Positions 1 through 5,357 of a stretch of DNA of 10,379 nucleotides are shown here, piece by piece. The first letter of the stretch is position 1, and each line of letters begins with the position of its first letter. Below the pieces are notes generated by a model. That model made no database searches, was not told the DNA's origin, and worked only from the letters and a program-made list of their open reading frames with translations. Both the position numbers and the translations under genes were made by a program. This DNA is from Ruminococcaceae bacterium UBA7030 (GTDB lineage: Bacteria > Bacillota > Clostridia > Oscillospirales > Acutalibacteraceae), in NCBI GenBank assembly GCA_002494125.1, contig DLBD01000012.1, positions 1 through 10,379 on the forward strand, given 5' to 3'.

Positions 1-1
1 G

Positions 2-784
2 GTTGCACAGGGACAGCACGAAATTGACTTTAAGTTTGATGAGGTTATGACCTCTGCTGACAGAGTAATGACCTTTAAGCATGTTGTTAAGACTTATGCT
101 ACAAAGCACGGACTTCACGCAACCTTTATGCCAAAGCCTGTTTACGGCATTAACGGCTCAGGTATGCACACAAATATGTCGCTAATGACAAAGGATGAAA
201 ACGGAAAAACGGTTAACGCTTTCTATGATCCGAATTCAGAGGATGGCTTAAGCGATATAGCACACAGCTTTATTGCCGGTATACTCGCTCATGTAAAGGG
301 TATTGCACCGTATTCAAACCCGACTGTAAACTCTTACAAAAGACTTGTGCCCGGATATGAAGCACCTACTTACATCGTGTGGTCATCGTCAAACCGTTCG
401 GTGCTTGTTCGTATTCCTGCATCAAGGGGTATGGGAACAAGAGTTGAGCTTCGTTCACCTGATCCTTGCTGCAACCCTTATCTTGAAATGGCGCTTTGCC
501 TTGCAGCAGGTCTTGACGGTATAAAGAAGGGTATGAAGCCCGCTCCTGCATTTGACAAGAATGTATTTGATCTCACCGAAGAGGAAAGGAAGGAAGCAGG
601 AATTGAATGTCTTCCCGAGAATCTTTATGAAGCAGTACAGGAGTCAATCAAGGATCCGTTCATCAAGGAGACAGTCGGCGACCATATCTTTAACGCTTAT
701 ACAGAAGGTAAGCTTGAGGAATGGAACGATTACAAAACCCGTGTTACTCCTTGGGAAATTGAAAAGTATATGGTTAATTATTAA
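2..784 (+). CDS. glnA: Glutamine synthetase type I, C-terminal part (5'-truncated by window)
   Basis: Glutamine synthetase makes glutamine from glutamate, ammonia and ATP in the cytoplasm and is the main entry of ammonia into metabolism. The reading frame is open to the window edge, so only the last 260 residues are present. It shows the GQHEID stretch near the edge, the GSGMHTN segment with the ATP-site histidine, the glutamate-site loop NSYKRLVPGYEAP, the NRS..VRIP arginine motif, and the ELRSPDP segment of the catalytic domain. All are hallmarks of the GSI family, and the C-terminal end at VNY is a normal length. At the position where adenylylated (GSI-beta) enzymes carry the modified tyrosine in NLY, this protein has phenylalanine (KNVFDLTEEE, codon 566-568). 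Control by adenylylation is therefore unlikely, and feedback control as in GSI-alpha Firmicutes enzymes is more probable. It ends in a strong terminator. Identification is very secure; the missing N-terminus prevents assigning the alpha subtype with certainty. Confidence 0.97.
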   Translation, partial: VAQGQHEIDFKFDEVMTSADRVMTFKHVVKTYATKHGLHATFMPKPVYGINGSGMHTNMSLMTKDENGKTVNAFYDPNSEDGLSDIAHSFIAGILAHVKGIAPYSNPTVNSYKRLVPGYEAPTYIVWSSSNRSVLVRIPASRGMGTRVELRSPDPCCNPYLEMALCLAAGLDGIKKGMKPAPAFDKNVFDLTEEERKEAGIECLPENLYEAVQESIKDPFIKETVGDHIFNAYTEGKLEEWNDYKTRVTPWEIEKYMVNY

Positions 785-787
785 TAT
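759..787 (+). promoter_or_regulatory. Candidate promoter for the mscS-like gene, inside the glnA end
   Basis: TTGAAA (759-764) and TAATAT (782-787) are separated by exactly 17 bp. The -10 box overlaps the glnA stop codon. The expected start of transcription, about 7 nt after the -10 box, is near 794, the first base of the glnA terminator hairpin. The same TAATAT box is used in the LOG promoter at 5245-5250. The gene downstream has no other obvious promoter. AT-rich sequence makes chance matches fairly easy, so this is a moderate call. Confidence 0.45.
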
Positions 788-793
788 GAATAG

Positions 794-819
794 AGGGTGG
801 CTATGCCACCCTTTGTTTT
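794..819 (+). terminator. Rho-independent terminator of glnA
   Basis: An 8-bp perfect GC-rich stem, AGGGTGGC (794-801) with GCCACCCT (805-812), closes a 3-nt loop and is followed by TTGTTTT. It starts 10 nt after the glnA stop codon, which is the usual place. It lies directly in front of the mscS-like gene, so that gene needs read-through or its own promoter. Confidence 0.88.
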
Positions 820-830
820 AAGGTGATATT

Positions 831-1910
831 ATGTTTAATTCTTTTATAGAAAAGCTTGCAAATACAATCGACGGAATTGAAAATCCCCACGAAATGTTGA
901 TAAGGCTTATCATAGGAATTGCGCTTCTTGTCGTGTGCTTTGTATTTCGCACAAAGCTTGCACAGTTTATTGTTTTTACTGTCAATAAGCTGTTTATCAG
1001 AAACAGCAGCAAGACGCAAAACGCACTTAAGGAATGTCTTGTAAAGCCGCTGTCGTTTTTCATTTGTGTTATCGCAATTTACGGTGCAACTGAAATTATT
1101 GCGCCATCAGGTATGGTCAGAAGCCAGATTGTTGTTCTTGTAAAACTCGGACTTATTATCAGCGTCGGATGGTTCGGAATAATACTTGTCGGTTCGGATT
1201 ACAGCTTTCTAATTGACGACAACAGCTCGCAGGGCAAAAAAACTGCAGTTAAATTCATTTCAAATATTTTCAAGGGCGCAATAGGAACTGTGTGCGCTTT
1301 GATGATACTTGAGCAGTTCGGAATTTCCGCAACTAAAATTTTCGCAGCGCTCGGACTAGGCGGTGTTGCAGTTGCATTTGCCTGCAAGGACGCTGTTGAA
1401 AATATGCTTTCCGGTTTTATAATTATTTTTGATAAGCCGTTTGAGGTTGACGATTTCATAGAGATTGACGGCGTTTCGGGAACAGTAACCGACATAAAAA
1501 TCCGCACAACGAGAATAAGAGAGCTTGACGGAAGCGAAAGAGTTTTCCCTAACACGACTATGGCGAACAGTCCGATTACCAATTGGACGAAGATATCATT
1601 CCGCAGCGTCAACACAAAGTTCGGCCTTACATACTCAACGACAAAAGAGCAGGTGAGCATTTTCATAAAGCAGCTTAAAACAATTATCGCAAGTCACGAA
1701 AGCGTGCAGGAGTCAAGTATCAGAATAAGCTTTGACGAATACGGTGAAAGCGCACTGATAATCAGCGCATTCTACAATATAAATGAGCCGAATATTTTCA
1801 AATTCAAAGATGTGCTTACGGATATCAATTTAAGCATTAAGGAATTCGTAGATTCAAGCGATATTGAAATGGCATTTAATACTCAGACCTTACATCTCAT
1901 AAACGGATAA
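831..1910 (+). CDS. MscS-family mechanosensitive ion channel
   Basis: This predicted small-conductance mechanosensitive channel would open under membrane tension and release solutes during hypo-osmotic shock. The 359-residue protein has hydrophobic segments at about 21-39, 70-91, 99-121 and 142-163, then the Gly/Ala-rich pore helix 168-196 (AALGLGGVAVAFACKD). The MscS beta domain follows at about 200-254, with FEVDDFIEIDGVSGTV, the RELDGSERVFPN segment and NSPITNW. A mixed alpha/beta C-terminal domain ends the protein. With four segments before or around the pore it is longer than the 286-residue E. coli MscS and nearer to YnaI-like members. The ATG at 831 is preceded by AAGGTG with 5-nt spacing. 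It sits 46 nt after glnA, just beyond the glnA terminator, and is probably transcribed from the promoter overlapping the glnA stop. The family call is secure; which paralogue it is and its gating properties cannot be told. Confidence 0.93.
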   Translation: MFNSFIEKLANTIDGIENPHEMLIRLIIGIALLVVCFVFRTKLAQFIVFTVNKLFIRNSSKTQNALKECLVKPLSFFICVIAIYGATEIIAPSGMVRSQIVVLVKLGLIISVGWFGIILVGSDYSFLIDDNSSQGKKTAVKFISNIFKGAIGTVCALMILEQFGISATKIFAALGLGGVAVAFACKDAVENMLSGFIIIFDKPFEVDDFIEIDGVSGTVTDIKIRTTRIRELDGSERVFPNTTMANSPITNWTKISFRSVNTKFGLTYSTTKEQVSIFIKQLKTIIASHESVQESSIRISFDEYGESALIISAFYNINEPNIFKFKDVLTDINLSIKEFVDSSDIEMAFNTQTLHLING

Positions 1911-1944
1911 AAAAAGACTTGGTGAAAACCAAGTCCTTTTTTTA
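1911..1944. terminator. Bidirectional terminator between convergent genes
   Basis: The stem GACTTGGT (1916-1923) pairs with ACCAAGTC (1928-1935) around a GAAA loop. It is flanked by an A-run on the left and a T-run on the right (1937 onward). The symmetric A and T tracts let it act for the channel gene on the plus strand and the PAP2 gene on the minus strand. It begins immediately after the channel stop and 15 nt after the PAP2 stop. Confidence 0.9.
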
Positions 1945-1950
1945 TAATTA

Positions 1951-2898
1951 TTATTCAACACCCTGCAACTGTTTCCAGTGAATTTTGCAGTATTCATCAT
2001 CATCGCCGTCGTTGTCGCCGTCAAAAGCATAGTACTCTTCATCGTCAACTCTTGCGGCATTGTAGCAGTCGTATTCAGCCTCGTCTCCGAAGTTTTTGTG
2101 ATTGTAAGCACAAGTCTTTTCATACTCTGCTCCTTCTGTGAGAGAAGGAATATAAGCATAAAGGAACATACCTACCAAAGCAACTGCAAGAACACAGGAG
2201 CCGATTTTTGACCATTTTTCCGGATTCTTCTTAAACAGCTTTCCTGCATCAATACCGTCAAGGAACTTCACCTTTTCAAATGTCTTACAGATAAGGCTTG
2301 AAATAAGGAAACCAATCACACCTGCGCAGGTACCTACTATAAAGCCCGCAAGGACATCGGTTGCATAGTGAACCATAAGGTAAACCCTTGAACACATTAC
2401 GCAAACTGCAAGAGCGGGCGGTATAAAGGAAACTGCCTTTTTGCCGTCACTTCTTAAGCAGAGCGCTGTTGCAATAGCCATTTCAAATGCAGCAGTTGTA
2501 TGACCGGACGGGAAGGAGTAGTCGGACTCTGAAAGTTCGCCTGCGCCCTTATACCATACGCTGTATTGTTTCCAGAAATCAGTGCCCTGAAGCGTGTTGT
2601 ACGGACGGATACGAAGCACTGCCGGCTTTACAATAACATTGGTAACGATAGTGCCGATTGCAATCGCAAAAATAAGTGCAAAGCCGTACTTTCTTGTTTT
2701 CTTAAAGAAGCAAAGCACAATGCCGAGCACAGCCATTGGAATAACAAACGCCTCATCGCCCATTGTTGTGAACAACTTTGCTATCGCAGTGAAAAAGCCG
2801 TTCTGAATTGCACCGAAAAGTGTGTAAACAAATGTGTCAAAGCCAAAAAAGGCTTTATCAATTGACTCGCCTATTGTGGCAAGAAGTATTGGATTCAT
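1951..2898 (-). CDS. PAP2-family membrane phosphatase with acidic C-terminal tail
   Basis: This type 2 phosphatidic acid phosphatase-like enzyme probably removes phosphate from a lipid phosphate or pyrophosphate, such as phosphatidate or undecaprenyl pyrophosphate, at the outer face of the membrane. All three family motifs are intact: KPAVLRIRP (K91, R98), PSGH (130-133) and SR-x5-H-x3-D (S170, R171, H177, D181). Hydrophobic segments fall near 20-42, 50-65, 71-92, 134-149, 153-169, 182-204 and 232-250. The basic loop 205-231 fits the inside, so the seventh segment would put residues 251-315 outside. That tail is acidic, has cysteines 263, 278 and 304, and contains DGDNDGDDDE (293-302). The ATG at 2898 follows AGGAGGG with 5-nt spacing. 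It has its own promoter just beyond the terminator of the upstream acyltransferase gene. The substrate cannot be predicted; the tail is unusual for the family. Confidence 0.92.
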   Translation of the reverse strand: MNPILLATIGESIDKAFFGFDTFVYTLFGAIQNGFFTAIAKLFTTMGDEAFVIPMAVLGIVLCFFKKTRKYGFALIFAIAIGTIVTNVIVKPAVLRIRPYNTLQGTDFWKQYSVWYKGAGELSESDYSFPSGHTTAAFEMAIATALCLRSDGKKAVSFIPPALAVCVMCSRVYLMVHYATDVLAGFIVGTCAGVIGFLISSLICKTFEKVKFLDGIDAGKLFKKNPEKWSKIGSCVLAVALVGMFLYAYIPSLTEGAEYEKTCAYNHKNFGDEAEYDCYNAARVDDEEYYAFDGDNDGDDDEYCKIHWKQLQGVE

Positions 2899-2924
2899 AC
2901 AATCCCTCCTCTTTCTTTTACTAT

Positions 2925-2956
2925 ATTATAGTAGCAGAAAAGTAAAAATATTTCAA
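2925..2956 (-). promoter_or_regulatory. Candidate promoter of the PAP2 gene
   Basis: On the minus strand TTGAAA (2956-2951) is followed after 17 bp by TACTAT (2933-2928) with an extended TG motif at 2936-2935. An overlapping perfect TATAAT lies at 2930-2925, but its spacing to TTGAAA is 20 bp. The predicted transcript would have a leader of about 20-25 nt carrying the AGGAGGG ribosome binding site. The box starts only a few bases after the terminator of the upstream gene. Confidence 0.55.
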
Positions 2957-2960
2957 TATA

Positions 2961-2995
2961 AAAATGTGCAGGAAGAATCAAACCTTCCTGCATAT
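2961..2995 (-). terminator. Terminator of the E2-like acyltransferase gene
   Basis: A 9-bp perfect stem, TGCAGGAAG (2967-2975) with CTTCCTGCA (2984-2992), encloses an 8-nt loop. Read on the minus strand it is followed by CATTTTTAT. It lies 17 nt past the stop codon at 3009. The T-tract is short, so termination may be partial. Confidence 0.75.
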
Positions 2996-3008
2996 TTTAA
3001 TTTTACAA

Positions 3009-4505
3009 TTATTCTTCGTTTTCCGGAGCAAGCTTTTGCGCTTCAATGCGTGCTTTTTCAGCGTCCTCCATTGCTTTTTCAGCTTTGGCTTTTGCTTTTT
3101 CAGCTTCTTGTTGAGCTTTCTCAATTTCCCTTTGCGCCTTCTCCTCGCGCTCTTTTATTCTTTTCGCTTCCCTCTCGGCTTTCTCGGCTTCCTTTTTTGC
3201 CTTTTCAGCCTCTTTCTTCACACGCTCGGCTTCCTTTTTAGCACGCTCTTTCTCTTCCTTTTCGGCTTTCTTTCTTGCGTCCTCAGCCTCTTTCTCGGCT
3301 TTCTTTTTAGCCTCCTCGGCATCTTTTTCAGCCTTCTTCTTAGCCTCTTCGGCTTCCTTTTCAGCTTTGCGCTGAGCTTCCTCTGCCTCCTTTTGAGCAC
3401 GCTCGGCTTCCTTCTTAGCTTTTGCCGCTGCCTTTTCAGCTTCTCTCTTAGCCTTTTCTGCAGCCTTCTCAGCCTCTCTCTTTTCCTTTTCTCTCTTCTT
3501 TGCGTCCTCGTATTTTGCTTCACGCTCAACGCGCTCTTGCTTTATAAGCTCCATATCAACATCGTCAGTTCCGCCCTTTTTCCAGGTATGGATAATTTCA
3601 GGCTCTTCAAAAATACCGTCAAGACATTTGATAAACGGAACTATATCGCCGAAGTCAAGCGCACGATGGTCGAACACAATCGTAAGCGGAAGCACCTGGC
3701 GAATTGCAATCTCCTTTTCGTCGTTTTCATTAACGATTACAACAGGCTTATCCTGTATAGCTCCGACTGCAATAGCACATACCTGCGGAGGTATAATCTC
3801 GATAAGTGCAGCCGCGCCTCTTTGATTTCTGTAAACAGAGCCGATATTTGAAATAGTAATCGAGCCCTGTTCAATGTCACGCTTTGTAAGTCTGTCGGTT
3901 TCGGGTATCTTGTAGTATTCGCTTTTGGCTTTACCGCTCAAAGTCTTAACCTTGTGCTTACCCGTTTTTGAACCGATTATTCGCTGTAGAGTCTGCTTAA
4001 TTTTACCTTGCTTAAGACCCGTTATCGTGTTGTCCATTGAAACGTCAAACATAACCTCGTTTAAGTCTGTCTTTTCAATTCTTCGGTTTACATCCTTGAT
4101 GTATTCAACCATTTCATCAAGATTTTTATTCTCAAAATTATGGAGATTTATCGTCATCATTTCTCCGTTCGGAAGCACCATTGGAAGAGAAATGTTTATC
4201 TCCTCAAGTGTATTGATAACACCCCTAACATACTTTCTGTCAAAGTCTATATGGGCGTTCATTGCGGGGCAAGCCTTTAATCCTTCAACGATAACCTTAA
4301 GCATGAGCGTGTTTACGGTTATCTTTGTTTCAGGGGTTGTGTCGTCATTAAGACGGCGGTATTCAATCATAAATTCAGTTACGTCAGGCTCATAGGTATA
4401 TGTAACATGGGGTATGTTCTGCCACGACTCAGTAGTCATATTTGCGACTATCTTTCGTTGTATGCCAAAATGCTCGGTTTTTGAAATCTTTTTCTTTTCA
4501 GCCAT
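3009..4505 (-). CDS. E2-type 2-oxoacid dehydrogenase acyltransferase domain fused to a long charged helix
   Basis: Residues 1 to about 308 of this 498-residue protein match the catalytic domain of dihydrolipoamide acyltransferases (chloramphenicol acetyltransferase fold). It shows the GSITISNIGS segment, the PPQVCAIAVGAI segment and an active-site motif DHRALDFGD with H280 and D284. The lipoyl domain and peripheral-subunit-binding domain normally found before this domain are absent, and no E1, E3 or lipoate gene is nearby. From about residue 318 to 493 the sequence is almost only Lys, Glu, Ala, Arg and Gln in 11- and 7-residue repeats, predicting one long rigid helix or coiled coil. The start at 4505 is chosen because AAGGAGAGA precedes it at good spacing. 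An ATG 12 codons upstream (4541) lacks a ribosome binding site and abuts the -10 box. The domain call is firm. Acyltransferase activity, the acyl donor and the helix role are unknown, and a scaffold or non-lipoyl acyltransferase is possible. Confidence 0.87.
   Translation of the reverse strand: MAEKKKISKTEHFGIQRKIVANMTTESWQNIPHVTYTYEPDVTEFMIEYRRLNDDTTPETKITVNTLMLKVIVEGLKACPAMNAHIDFDRKYVRGVINTLEEINISLPMVLPNGEMMTINLHNFENKNLDEMVEYIKDVNRRIEKTDLNEVMFDVSMDNTITGLKQGKIKQTLQRIIGSKTGKHKVKTLSGKAKSEYYKIPETDRLTKRDIEQGSITISNIGSVYRNQRGAAALIEIIPPQVCAIAVGAIQDKPVVIVNENDEKEIAIRQVLPLTIVFDHRALDFGDIVPFIKCLDGIFEEPEIIHTWKKGGTDDVDMELIKQERVEREAKYEDAKKREKEKREAEKAAEKAKREAEKAAAKAKKEAERAQKEAEEAQRKAEKEAEEAKKKAEKDAEEAKKKAEKEAEDARKKAEKEEKERAKKEAERVKKEAEKAKKEAEKAEREAKRIKEREEKAQREIEKAQQEAEKAKAKAEKAMEDAEKARIEAQKLAPENEE
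3025..3554 (-). repeat. Degenerate 33-bp/21-bp repeats encoding a Lys/Glu/Ala helix
   Basis: This stretch encodes the C-terminal helix of the E2-like protein. In protein terms (498-residue numbering) 11-residue units of the type EAEEAKKKAEK occur at 344-354, 355-365, 373-383, 384-394, 395-405 and 406-416, broken by one 7-residue unit at 366-372. Six 7-residue units of the type EAEKAKK run from 425 to 466, and one more 11-residue unit lies at 467-477. The coding strand is strongly purine-rich. The DNA copies are diverged, so this is an old repeat expansion held by protein selection rather than a recent tandem array. Confidence 0.85.
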
Positions 4506-4541
4506 AAAAAATCTCTCCTTTGCGCGATTCATAACACACAC

Positions 4542-4570
4542 ATTCTAACATACGGGTGTTAAAAATTCAA
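4542..4570 (-). promoter_or_regulatory. Candidate promoter of the E2-like gene
   Basis: On the minus strand TTGAAT (4570-4565) is followed after 17 bp by TAGAAT (4547-4542), with an extended TG at 4550-4549. Transcription would begin near 4535, about 30 nt before the ATG at 4505. This supports 4505 rather than 4541 as the translation start. The rest of the 4506-4627 gap is AT-rich and contains a 10-bp palindrome at 4607-4616. I see no convincing terminator for the LOG gene in it. Confidence 0.6.
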
Positions 4571-4627
4571 TACGAATGAGAGCATTTTTAACAAACAGTT
4601 AACAATAGTAATTACTCTTTGTATACT

Positions 4628-5206
4628 TTATTTTTTCAAATCATAAATTGTATATGGCGTATCGTGCTCATTTTCCAGATAGTACACAAGCTTTTCCCTA
4701 TCATCGCTCATAAAGAAAATATCACGGCATTCTTCATTAAGGAAGCCCTGCTTGATTGTCATATCAAGCATCGTATACATTTCGTCATAATAGCCGTTGA
4801 CGTTATAAACAGCAATAGGTTTTGAATGTCTGCCAAGCTGTTTAAGAGTCAGAACCTCAAAAAACTCCTCAAAGGTACCGATTCCGCCGGGAGCGATAAG
4901 GAAAGCGTCTGCAAGCTCTTCCATTTTCGCTTTCCTTTCTCTCATATTTTCAGTAAATATAAGCTCGGTACACTTATCATATTTTACCTCAATATCAAAA
5001 TCATTAAAGAACTTCGGTATTACGCCGTAAAGCTTGCCTTTTCCTTCTGTAAAACCTCTTGCGGCAGCGCCCATTACTCCGTCCTTACCTGCGCCGAAAA
5101 CAAGTGAATGTCCTCTTTGGGCAAGCTCCTTTGAAAAGGATTCAACGCTTTCAATATATACTTTATCAATACGGTTACTTGCTGCACCGAAAATACAAAT
5201 TTTCAT
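4628..5206 (-). CDS. LOG-family nucleotide 5'-monophosphate phosphoribohydrolase
   Basis: The LOG (Lonely Guy, TIGR00730-type) family hydrolyses the N-glycosidic bond of nucleoside 5'-monophosphates, releasing a free base and ribose 5-phosphate. Plant-type members act on cytokinin nucleotides, while in bacteria the physiological substrate is often unclear. The 192-residue protein has the N-terminal Rossmann strand (KICIFGAAS), the glycine loop FGAGKDGVMG (37-46), the MRERK segment (88-92) and the signature PGGIGTFEE (106-114), whose final glutamate is expected to be catalytic. Length matches the single-domain family, for example B. subtilis YvdD. The ATG at 5206 follows GGGTGAT with a 5-nt gap. 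It is divergent from ymdB, with a near-consensus promoter in the shared intergenic region. The nucleotide-hydrolase family call is secure, but the common automatic label of lysine decarboxylase for this family is not supported. Confidence 0.92.
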   Translation of the reverse strand: MKICIFGAASNRIDKVYIESVESFSKELAQRGHSLVFGAGKDGVMGAAARGFTEGKGKLYGVIPKFFNDFDIEVKYDKCTELIFTENMRERKAKMEELADAFLIAPGGIGTFEEFFEVLTLKQLGRHSKPIAVYNVNGYYDEMYTMLDMTIKQGFLNEECRDIFFMSDDREKLVYYLENEHDTPYTIYDLKK

Positions 5207-5244
5207 AATATCACCCGGATAAAAAGTATTACTAATTAACTAAA

Positions 5245-5273
5245 ATATTAACATAGGATAAATTTTATGTCAA
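5245..5273 (-). promoter_or_regulatory. Strong promoter of the LOG gene
   Basis: On the minus strand a perfect TTGACA (5273-5268) is followed by a 17-bp spacer and TAATAT (5250-5245), with an extended TG at 5253-5252. The start of transcription is expected near 5238, giving a leader of about 32 nt. It is the best promoter in the window by consensus match. Confidence 0.72.
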
Positions 5274-5277
5274 TTTC

Positions 5278-5306
5278 TTGTTTTTATCTTTTCTTTATAG
5301 TATAAT
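5278..5306 (+). promoter_or_regulatory. Promoter of the ymdB block
   Basis: TTGTTT (5278-5283), a 17-bp spacer and a perfect TATAAT (5301-5306) point rightward. The predicted start is near 5313, giving a leader of about 45 nt. That leader contains the small inverted repeat GCAC-TTT-GTGC at 5318-5328. Its -35 box is only 4 bp from the -35 box of the divergent LOG promoter. Confidence 0.7.
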
Positions 5307-5357
5307 TATTTTTAATAGCACTTTGTGCAAAATTGATATATAGAAATTGGTGAACTA

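Larger units (their letters stand above)
5207..5357. other. Divergent intergenic region between LOG gene and ymdB
   Basis: This AT-rich 151-bp spacer holds the two back-to-back promoters listed separately. It also has TTAAC-containing direct repeats at 5236-5252 and the small inverted repeat 5318-5328 in the ymdB leader. I see no RNA gene, terminator or small ORF with a ribosome binding site here. Confidence 0.7.

Noticed and set aside
293..302. EF-hand-type calcium loop in the PAP2 tail (residue positions)
   Set aside because: The DxDxDG start is there, but the twelfth loop position is cysteine and no flanking helix pair is evident, so it was kept only as part of a finding and not annotated as a calcium site.
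1199..1666. Minus-strand frame of 155 codons opposite the MscS-like gene
   Set aside because: It is antisense to a clear MscS domain, without a ribosome binding site or recognisable motifs.
3218..3529. Minus-strand Arg/Lys-rich frame of about 103 codons
   Set aside because: It is a shifted frame inside the same repeat; the composition follows from the purine-rich codons and there is no independent start signal.
3025..3554. Possible CRISPR or recent tandem-repeat array
   Set aside because: Units are 33 and 21 bp in phase with codons, diverged at DNA level and without unique spacers; the pattern is explained by protein repeats.
2964..3851. Plus-strand open frame of about 295 codons rich in Phe, Leu and Ser that looks like a membrane protein
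   Set aside because: It is the antisense image of the Lys/Glu/Ala repeat tail of the E2-like gene; AAG/GAG/GCA codons read backwards as Leu/Phe/Cys/Ser. It has no suitable ribosome binding site and no family motif.
4506..4541. Twelve-codon N-terminal extension of the E2-like protein from ATG 4541
   Set aside because: It has no ribosome binding site and adjoins the probable -10 box (4542-4547), while ATG 4505 has AAGGAGAGA upstream.
4585..4616. Possible terminator or operator after the LOG gene (TTAAC/GTTAA repeat and 10-bp palindrome AGTAATTACT)
   Set aside because: Stems are short and AT-only with no T-tract on the minus strand, so chance in AT-rich sequence is the simplest explanation.
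4628..5206. Lysine decarboxylase label for the LOG-family gene
   Set aside because: PGGxGTxxE with the MRERK segment defines nucleotide phosphoribohydrolases; decarboxylase naming of this family is a known misannotation.
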